Positions 1 to 7,900 of a stretch of 64,000 nt of DNA are shown piece after piece. Under the pieces are notes generated by a model. That model was not told the DNA's origin and did not search any database. It saw nothing but the letters and a program-made list of their open reading frames with translations. A program made the translations under genes and the position numbers. Position 1 is the first letter of the stretch. The number at the start of each line of letters is the position of its first letter. The DNA comes from Paenibacillus_F sp047238265 (GTDB lineage Bacteria; Bacillota; Bacilli; Paenibacillales; NBRC-103111), in assembly GCF_047238265.1 (NCBI RefSeq), contig NZ_JBDFMM010000001.1:310001-374000 (forward strand), read 5' to 3'.

Positions 1-219
1 GGCCGTAAAGGCCGGCAGGGACACCCGCAGACATCATACATCCGCCAGACCGAGATGCCCCGGAGGCAGGGGGGAAGCGGAAGACAGGTACCTGGAAATC
101 CCTTAAGATGCCCGGCAGCGGGCGGAGAATGCGATTTGCAGCAGCGGCTAAACCTGTTCAAAGAAATGGTTATCGGGTATGAATACGGAGAAGCTCAACC
201 TAATAAGAAGGTGACAACT

Positions 220-3150
220 ATGGTGACAGAGCAGGATATATTAAACTTTATGCACGAAAATGCGTACAAGCCGATGACGTATCAGGAGCTTGAAAAGCAT
301 TTCGGCATTGACAGCGCTTCGGAATTTAAGGATTTCGTTAAGCTGCTTAACGATTTGGAGCAATCCGGACACGTACTGCGCACGCGCAACGACCGTTACG
401 GAGTGCCGGAACGGATGAATCTCATCCGCGGCCGGCTGCAGGCTCATCCCAAAGGATTCGGCTTCCTGATCCCGGACGACCGGGATCACCCTGACGTGTA
501 CATTCATGCCAACGATATGAATACAGCCATGAATAACGATATTATTCTCGTCCGCGTTACGAGCAAAGGCGCCGCCGGAGGCAAGCTCGAGGGTGAAGTG
601 GACCGCGTCGTCACACGGGCCAACACAAGAATCGTGGGTACGTTCCAAAATCACGAAAGCTACGGTTTTGTCGTTCCGGATGACAAACGTGTTCAGCGGG
701 ATATTTTTATTCCGAAGAATGCCTTCCTCGGTGCGGCCGACGGTCAAAAGGTTGTCGTCAACATTGTCCAGTATCCCGAAGGACGTGCGGCTGCCCAAGG
801 CGAAGTGATCGAAATTCTCGGCCACAAGGATGATCCGGGCGTGGACATTTTGTCTATCATCCGCAAGTTCCAGCTTCCGGAGGCGTTCAGCGAAGAAGTG
901 ATCTCGGAGGCGGAGAGCGTGCCCGATTCCATCACGGAAGAGGAAATTATCAGCCAGAAACGCCGGGATTTGCGCGGTAAACGCATCGTGACCATTGACG
1001 GCGAGGATGCGAAGGATCTTGACGATGCCGTGAACGTGGAACGGCTGCCGAACGGCAACTATGTGCTGGGCGTCCACATTGCGGACGTAAGTTACTACGT
1101 GACGGAAAATTCAGCGCTGGACCGTGAAGCCTACAACCGCGGATGCTCGGTTTATTTGGTGGACCGCGTCATTCCGATGCTGCCGCACCGGCTGTCCAAC
1201 GGTATCTGCTCGCTCAATCCGCAGGTAGACCGTTTGACCATGTCCTGCGAAATGGAATTCGATGCCGAGCTTAATGTGGTGAGGCACGACATTTTTACAA
1301 GCGTGATCAAAACAAGCGAAAGAATGACGTATAACAACGTCCGCAAGCTGCTGACCGAGGAAGAGCCCGATGCGGAACTTCTGGAGCGTTACGGCTATCT
1401 GGTAGACGATTTCAAGCTGATGGAAGAGCTCGCCATGAAGCTGCGGAATCGCCGTATTCAGCGCGGCGCGATCGATTTCGATTTCCAGGAATCGAAAATT
1501 ATTGTCGATAAGGACGGAACCCCGGTCGATATCGTTAAGCGTGAACGTTCCATTGCGGAAATGATTATCGAAGAGTTTATGCTGGCGGCCAACGAAACGG
1601 TTGCCGAGCACTTCCACTGGCTGAAGGTGCCGTTCCTGTACCGGATTCACGAAGATCCGGATGCGGAGAAGCTGTCGCACTTTATGGAGTTTATTACGAA
1701 TTTCGGCTACGTGGTGCGCGGACGCGGCAATACCGTTCATCCACGCGCGCTTCAGTCTCTTCTTGAGGAGATCAAAGGAACGAAGGAAGAAACCGTCATT
1801 AGTACGGTGATGCTCCGTTCCATGAAGCAGGCCCGCTACGATTCCAACAGCATCGGGCATTTCGGCCTTGCGGCGGAGTTTTACTCCCACTTTACTTCTC
1901 CGATCCGGCGTTATCCGGATTTGATCATTCACCGTGTAATCCGTGAAGTACTGGAGAACGGTGGTGCTCTAACCGATAAGCGCAGTGAATATCTGCGCGG
2001 CCGGATGGACGATATCGCCGAGCAGTCTTCGCAGCGTGAGCGTGTGGCCGTTGATGCCGAGCGTGAAACCGATGCGCTGAAAAAAGCGGAATTCATGCTG
2101 GATAAAGTGGGCGAGGAATTCGAGGGCATTATTTCGAGTGTGACAAGCTTCGGGATTTTCGTGGAGCTGGAAAACACGGTCGAAGGCCTTATCCGCCTGA
2201 GCGACATGACCGACGATTACTACCATTATCATGAGATGCAGCATGCCCTAATCGGGGAGCGCACCTCAAAAATATACCGGATCGGGGACGAAGTTAAAGT
2301 CCGTGTTGGCCGGGTCAATATGGATGAGAAAACCATCGACTTCGAAATGGTCGATATGAAGCCTCGTTCCAACAAGTTCAGCATGCTCGACCGCAGCAAG
2401 TCCGGCGGCCGCGGCGGCCAGAAGAAGCGCGTTGCGGGCGGGCGTCCGGTCAAAGGCGGACGCGGCAAAGACCGCGGACGTGTGCGGGACGTCCTCGTCA
2501 AGCCGGGTACGGCGGCCGGAACAGCCGGTGCCGCAGATGCGCTGGGAGCGTCCGAAGGCGGCGGTACCAAGCGCCGCAGACGGAAGAAGAAAGGCGCGTC
2601 GGGTGAAGCGCCGCTCGGAATTACGCCGGCAGCGGTACCGGGCGATACGCCGTCTGAGGGCGGCAGCGTGGCGCAAGAGGCGCCGGGAGCCGGCAGAGGC
2701 CGCAAGCGCCGCAAAGGCGGCAATCCGGCCGCAGCGCCCGATACAGGCCGCGAAAACGGACGCGGGTCCGAGTCCGGCGAGAATGGCGGCGGGCGTCGCC
2801 GGAAGCGCAAGGGCGGCGGAGCCGAAGGCGAAGCGGCCGTAACGCCGGCACCGGGCACCGAAGCGGGCGGCAAGCGCCGCAAAGGCGACGGACCGGCACG
2901 CGGCGTCTCGCTGCGCGGCGAGTCCGGCGAAGGCGGCGGCCAAGGCGGCCGCGGACGGCGGAGCCGGGGCGCCGGCGACGGTGCGGCGTCAGGCCGCGAG
3001 AGCGGCGGCGCGCGGACGGAGTCGACGTACTCCGGCAACTGGGCGTCGTCCGTGAACGCGCTGACGAAGACGGTGCGCGGCGACCGGCACACGCCGGACG
3101 GGCGCGATCCGTCCGAGCCGGGCGGCCGGCGGGGACGTCCGCGCCGGTAG
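220..3150 (+). CDS. rnr: Ribonuclease R, 3'-5' exoribonuclease with long basic tail
   Basis: RNase R degrades structured RNA from the 3' end and works with SmpB-tmRNA in clearing non-stop messages. The sequence shows an N-terminal winged-helix segment (about residues 1-65), cold-shock-like OB folds, the RNB catalytic domain with the Asp-rich motif GEDAKDLDDAV (about 265-275), and an S1 domain (about 630-710). After S1 there are about 260 residues of Gly/Arg/Lys/Ala-rich low complexity, much longer than the tails of well-known RNase R proteins. I chose ATG 220 because the family-like sequence MVTEQDILNFM starts there and a ribosome site (AAGAAGG) sits just upstream; the open frame extends to 55 without family similarity. 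The next genes are smpB and ssrA, the usual Firmicute order. The function is secure; the role of the tail is unknown. Confidence 0.95.
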   Translation: MVTEQDILNFMHENAYKPMTYQELEKHFGIDSASEFKDFVKLLNDLEQSGHVLRTRNDRYGVPERMNLIRGRLQAHPKGFGFLIPDDRDHPDVYIHANDMNTAMNNDIILVRVTSKGAAGGKLEGEVDRVVTRANTRIVGTFQNHESYGFVVPDDKRVQRDIFIPKNAFLGAADGQKVVVNIVQYPEGRAAAQGEVIEILGHKDDPGVDILSIIRKFQLPEAFSEEVISEAESVPDSITEEEIISQKRRDLRGKRIVTIDGEDAKDLDDAVNVERLPNGNYVLGVHIADVSYYVTENSALDREAYNRGCSVYLVDRVIPMLPHRLSNGICSLNPQVDRLTMSCEMEFDAELNVVRHDIFTSVIKTSERMTYNNVRKLLTEEEPDAELLERYGYLVDDFKLMEELAMKLRNRRIQRGAIDFDFQESKIIVDKDGTPVDIVKRERSIAEMIIEEFMLAANETVAEHFHWLKVPFLYRIHEDPDAEKLSHFMEFITNFGYVVRGRGNTVHPRALQSLLEEIKGTKEETVISTVMLRSMKQARYDSNSIGHFGLAAEFYSHFTSPIRRYPDLIIHRVIREVLENGGALTDKRSEYLRGRMDDIAEQSSQRERVAVDAERETDALKKAEFMLDKVGEEFEGIISSVTSFGIFVELENTVEGLIRLSDMTDDYYHYHEMQHALIGERTSKIYRIGDEVKVRVGRVNMDEKTIDFEMVDMKPRSNKFSMLDRSKSGGRGGQKKRVAGGRPVKGGRGKDRGRVRDVLVKPGTAAGTAGAADALGASEGGGTKRRRRKKKGASGEAPLGITPAAVPGDTPSEGGSVAQEAPGAGRGRKRRKGGNPAAAPDTGRENGRGSESGENGGGRRRKRKGGGAEGEAAVTPAPGTEAGGKRRKGDGPARGVSLRGESGEGGGQGGRGRRSRGAGDGAASGRESGGARTESTYSGNWASSVNALTKTVRGDRHTPDGRDPSEPGGRRGRPRR

Positions 3151-3527
3151 CGGGCCGGGGCAGGCGGGGAAGGGTGCCCTGTGCGGTGCGAGCGGAAGCT
3201 GCTGTTCTGGCGGCGCGAACGGGAAGGTGCTAGCCCTGACTGCGCGGCTGAGCGGTCTTAAGCCGCTGTGATTTGCGGCGGCTTAGGGAGGCGCGAAGAT
3301 GCGCAGGTGGCGACCCGCGCGCGGAGCGGCAACGGTTAGCCTATTATTATGATGGCGGATTGTACGCAGCCGGTGAGTTTTTTTCCTTTTTGCATAAACA
3401 GAGTTTGAAATGCTTAGCAATTTGGTCCGTTAAATACTTACACGGCAATAAATAAATGAGAATTAAGGAAACGGCCCGGATGATGCGCGTTGTCTTTTTA
3501 TCGGACATGCCATGTTCCGGGCGTTTC
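3151..3527. other. Intergenic region rnr-smpB
   Basis: No gene is supported here. The stretch begins GC-rich like the rnr tail and becomes AT-rich after about 3340. It holds a hairpin with perfect 8-base arms TAAGCCGC/GCGGCTTA at 3259-3285, without a following T-run. Confidence 0.5.
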
Positions 3528-3556
3528 TTGATTTTTGGCAGGGAAGTTGCTACAAT
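3528..3556 (+). promoter_or_regulatory. Sigma-A-type promoter for smpB
   Basis: A -35 TTGATT (3528-3533) and a -10 TACAAT (3551-3556) are separated by 17 bases. They lie about 70 bases upstream of the smpB start, so smpB can be transcribed independently of rnr. Confidence 0.6.
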
Positions 3557-3628
3557 AAAGAACACTCCGCCTTTTCAAAAAGGCACGGATGGGGTATTAA
3601 TAGCATGGACGACTGGGAGGGGATGACC

Positions 3629-4108
3629 GTGAGCAAGAAAGCCGACGGCAAGGTGCTGGCACAGAATAAGAAAGCTTCGCATGACTATTTCATTGAAGAC
3701 ACTTACGAGTGCGGGCTTGTGCTGACGGGTACGGAAATCAAATCCCTGCGGAACGGCCGGGCGAATCTTTCGGATTCGTTCGCAACGATACGTAATGCCG
3801 AAGCGTTCGTGCATAATATGCACATCAGTCCTTTTGAACAGGGGAACCGAAATAACCCGACCGATCCAACGAGAGCGAGAAAGCTGCTCTTAAAGAAGGC
3901 GGAAATAAACAAGCTGATCGGCGCTTCCAAGCAGGAAGGCTACACGCTGGTCCCGCTCAAGATTTATATCCGCAACGGCTACGCGAAACTGCTGATCGGA
4001 CTCGGTAAAGGTAAGAAACAGTACGACAAGCGCGATACGGCAGCTAAACGTGATGCTCAGCGCGATATCCAGCGGGCTCTGCGTGAGAAGCAGAAGGTCG
4101 CTAGGTAA
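3629..4108 (+). CDS. smpB: SsrA-binding protein SmpB
   Basis: SmpB binds tmRNA and delivers it to stalled ribosomes for trans-translation. The 159-residue product has the conserved core NKKASHDYFIEDTYE, the GTEIKSLR motif, the YIRNGYAKLLIGLGKGKK segment, and a basic C-terminal tail ending EKQKVAR that enters the ribosomal decoding site. Length fits the family (about 155-160). I prefer GTG 3629 because GGAGGGG (3616-3622) lies 6 bases before it, whereas the in-frame ATG at 3623 directly abuts that ribosome site; ATG 3623 would add two residues. The tmRNA gene follows 164 bases downstream. Confidence 0.93.
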   Translation: MSKKADGKVLAQNKKASHDYFIEDTYECGLVLTGTEIKSLRNGRANLSDSFATIRNAEAFVHNMHISPFEQGNRNNPTDPTRARKLLLKKAEINKLIGASKQEGYTLVPLKIYIRNGYAKLLIGLGKGKKQYDKRDTAAKRDAQRDIQRALREKQKVAR

Positions 4109-4197
4109 AAAGTTTGTTTATTAACTGCTCCTTGCGGAGCGGGTGGGAAACTGAACCTGGACTTCCATGGATCAGCACCTGCTTTTGGCGGGAAATG

Positions 4198-4206
4198 TGG
4201 TATAAT
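4198..4206 (+). promoter_or_regulatory. Extended -10 promoter of ssrA
   Basis: TGGTATAAT, an extended -10 element, lies 66 bases before the mature tmRNA 5' end. No clear -35 is visible at 17-18 bases spacing. Confidence 0.5.
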
Positions 4207-4272
4207 AAAAGAGTAAGAAGAACACAGCATCCGGCTCGATGAGCCGTTGCATCCGAGTTCCTTTTCTATTAC

Positions 4273-4635
4273 GGGGGCGTTTTTGGATTCGACGGGGGTA
4301 GTTCGAGCATGGGTAGCGGGTAGTGGGGACGCGTCCGCTTCATCAACGCTAAAGCCTATTAAACGGCAAACAACAACAAAACTACGCTTTCGCAGCTTAA
4401 TAACCTGTGAGCGTGCTCCTCTCCTGTATCGCCCATGTGCCGGATGTAGGGGCTAACCTTTAGTGGGATACGCTGTCACATCTCCGCCTGGGGTGTGCTG
4501 AAGAAGACAATCAGGCTGACCTTAGTGAGAGCCGGTTACGGGGCGCTTGCTTGGGTGACATCAAACCCGTGACTACACCCGTAGAAGCTTATGTGTCGTT
4601 ATCTTCGGACAGGGGTTCGACTCCCCTCGCCTCCA
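4273..4635 (+). ncRNA. ssrA: Transfer-messenger RNA (tmRNA)
   Basis: tmRNA rescues stalled ribosomes and tags the unfinished protein. The acceptor stem is visible: GGGGGCG (4273-4279) pairs with CGCCTCC (4628-4634), followed by discriminator A. The 5' end carries the typical TTTGGATTCGACGGGGG block and the 3' end a T-arm with GGTTCGACTCC. The tag frame starts at GGC 4365 and ends with double stops (TAA 4398-4403), encoding GKQQQNYAFAA; with the tRNA-borne Ala the tag is AGKQQQNYAFAA. The hydrophobic AFAA end fits a ClpXP-type degradation signal. The 3' CCA is not encoded (the DNA reads CCATACAA), so it must be added after transcription. Confidence 0.96.
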
Positions 4636-4790
4636 TACAACAACAGAAAGGTCCCAGCCTTAGAGGCTGGGGCTTTTTTGTTGTTCCGGGAGGCGGGAGG
4701 AGAAGCCCGCGGGTTCAGTCCGCGCGGACGGAGCGGCAGCTGAAGAGCACGGGATTGCAATGGACCGCTAAGGTAGTGAGCGGTGGGGAT
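4636..4790 (+). repeat. tmRNA-adjacent repeat, copy A
   Basis: This stretch starts directly at the tmRNA 3' end and is matched by an imperfect second copy at about 11182-11325. Shared blocks in the same order are ATACA..CA.CAGAAAGG, the terminator hairpin, GGAGGAGAA, GGGTTCA.TCCGCGCG and TTGCAAT..ACCGCTAAGGT. The two copies bracket the giant surface-protein gene. Confidence 0.6.
4652..4679 (+). terminator. Intrinsic terminator of ssrA
   Basis: The stem CCCAGCCT/AGGCTGGG (4653-4660 and 4664-4671) with a 3-base loop is followed by a six-T run. Confidence 0.85.
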
Positions 4791-4995
4791 GCGAAAGCAG
4801 GTTGGATGAGGGTGCGATACCCCCAGGATGAGTCGAAGGCGTGAGTTGCTTTTTTTATTGCTCAGAATTTGTTCAGAATGATGTGATATGGTCAAGCGAG
4901 CTAAAGTATAGAGACTTGGGGAAGGAAGATGAAAGTTGTCGAATAAAGGAGAAACAGCAAGAAAATTTAACACGAATTTTCCTGCTTGGAGGGAA

Positions 4996-7900
4996 ATGGC
5001 TTCTAAAATCATTCGACTAAAATTGTCGTTTTTGTTGCTTTTTAGCACGTTTATGTCGATCAATTGGGGACAAGAAGCAAATGCAGCACCGATTGCGAGT
5101 TCCCTTGATAATTGGTATGTACGGTCTATGGGACATAATTTGGTTGGCGTGACCTATGGCAACGGCATGTATGTGGCTGTGGGGACAAGTGGAGCGGTGT
5201 TGACCTCCAGTGACGGGATGAACTGGATGACCCGCACGGCGGGAACCGCAATTGGATTAAATGGCGTTGCCTATAACAACGGTACGTATGTGACTGTGGG
5301 ACAAGCTGGAAGGATATTGACCTCCAGTGACGGAGTGAGTTGGATAATCCGCCCGTCGGGCACCACGAATGATCTTCGTACAATTAGTTATATCAATGGC
5401 GCGTTTGTGGCGGCAGGGGCAAATGGAACAATCTTGACCTCCATTGACGGAGAGAACTGGACGAGCCGCTCGTCGGGTACCACACAATTTCTTTATGCCG
5501 TCAGCTATCTTAACGGCAACTATATGGCGGTGGGGGCAGTTGGAACGATATTGACCTCCAATGACGGAGAGAACTGGACGAGTCGCACGTCGGGCACCAC
5601 GAACGGCCTGTACAGTGTGAGCTACGCCAACGGCACTTACGTGGTGGTGGGGCAAAGCGGGAAGATACTGACCTCCGGTGACGGAGTGAACTGGGTGAAC
5701 CGCCCGTCGGGTACCACGAATAATCTTATTGGCCTCGCCTACGGCAACGCCACGTATGTGGCGGTAGGGATAAATGGAACGATTTTGTCCTCTATTGACG
5801 GAGTGAACTGGATAACCCGCCCGTCGGGTACCACAAATCATCTTTCCGGCGTTAGCTACCTCAACGGCATGTATATGGTCTTAGGTTACGCTGGAAAGAT
5901 ATTGACTTCGAGTGACGGAGAGAACTGGACGAGCCCCCTGTCAAGTGTCACCCCGAATCTTCTTTACGGCGTTAAATATAACAATGGAACATATATGGCG
6001 GTAGGGTTAGGCGGAACGATCGTGACCTCCAGTGACGGAGCGAACTGGACGAATCGCACGTCAGGCACTACGTTTACTCTTTACAGCGTCGGCTACGGTA
6101 ACGGTACATATGTGACGGTGGGGTTAGGTGGAAGAATATTTACTTCCAGTGACGGAGTGGGCTGGACGAGTCGTACTTCGGGCACTACAAATCATCTTGC
6201 TGGCATCACTTACGGCAATGGTATGTATGTGGCGGTGGGAGCAAGCGGAACGATATTGAACTCAAGTGACGGAGTGAGTTGGACGAGCCGTACGTCGGGT
6301 GTTGCAAATGATCTATGGAGCATTACCTACGCCAATGGCACCTATGTGGCGGTAGGAGCAAATGGAACGTTGCTGACTTCCATTGACGGAGCGGGCTGGA
6401 CGAGCCAAACATCGGGCACCACGAAAAATCTTTCTGGCGTCAGTTATGAAAACGGCACGTATGTAGCGCTAGGTGCAGGCGGAACGATCTTGACCTCAAG
6501 TGACGGAGTGAGCTGGACGAGCCAAACGTCGGGTACTACGAATGAACTTCGTGGTGTAAGCTACGGCAACGGCATGTACGTGGTGGCGGGGTTAAACGGA
6601 ACGATCTTGACCTCCATTGACGGAGTGAGCTGGACGGCTCACACGTCGGGCACCTCGAGTTCTTTATATGGTGTCATCTCCGTCAACGACACGTTTGTGG
6701 TGGTTGGGGCAAACGGGATGATTTTGCAATCACCACCAGTAGCCACGCTGACCAACGCGGCAGCGCCGGCTATTAACACACAGCCGACGGGCGCCACGGT
6801 AAACGAAGGCGACAGCAGTCCGATCTTGAGCGTGGCAGCCAGCGTCAGCGACGGCGGAGTGCTGTCCTACCAGTGGTACAGCAATGCAGTGAACAGCACG
6901 AACGGCGGCACACCGATCGTAGGTGCAACAAGCGCAAGCTATACCGCGCCGACGACACCTGTCGGCACGACGTACTACTATGCTGTCGTGACGAACACGA
7001 ACAGCAGCGCAAGCGGCACGAAGACGGCAGCGGCAACGAGCAGCATTGCTGCGGTTGCGGTGAACGCGCTGACTAACGCGGCAGCGCCGGCTATTAACAC
7101 GCAGCCGACGGGCGCCACGGTAAACGAAGGCGACAGCAGCCCGATCTTGAGCGTGGCAGCCAGCGTCAGCGACGGCGGAGCGCTGTCCTACCAGTGGTAC
7201 AGCAATGCAGTGAACAGCACGAACGGCGGCACACCGATCGTAGGTGCAACAAGCGCAAGCTATACCGCGCCGACGACACCTGTTGGTACGACCTACTACT
7301 ACGTTGTCGTGACGAACACGAACAACAGCGTGAGTGGCACGAAGACGGCAACGGCAACGAGCAGCGTTGCTGCGGTCACGGTCAATGCGCTGATCAACGC
7401 GGCAGCGCCTGCCATTAATACACAGCCGATGGGCGCCACGGTAAACGAAGGCGATAGTAGCCCGACCTTGAGCGTAGCGGCCAATGTAAGTGACGGCGGA
7501 ACGTTGTCCTACCAGTGGTACAGCAATGCGGCGAACAGTACGAACGGTGGCACACCAATCGTAGGTGCAACAAGCGTAAGCTATGCCGCGCCGACGACAC
7601 CGGTCGGCACGACCTACTACTACGTTGTCGTGACGAACACGAACAGCAGCGTGAGTGGCACAAAAACGGCAACGACAACGAGCGGCATAGCTGCGGTCAC
7701 GGTGAACGCGCTGACCAACGCGGCAGCGCCGGGCATTAACACGCAGCCGACGGGCGCTACGGTCAACGAAGGCGACAGCAGCCCGACCTTGAGTGTGGCA
7801 GCCACCGTAAGTGACGGCGGAGTGCTGTCCTACCAGTGGTACAGCAATACGGCGAACAGCACGAACGGCGGCACACCGATCGTAGGTGCAACCAGCGCCA

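Noticed and set aside
2229..3092. Long antisense frames over the rnr tail
   Set aside because: They result from GC-rich low complexity; no start signals or family similarity.
4599..5063. Minus-strand frame covering the tmRNA 3' end
   Set aside because: Typical false translation of an RNA gene (ends with GEGSRTPVRR-type sequence).
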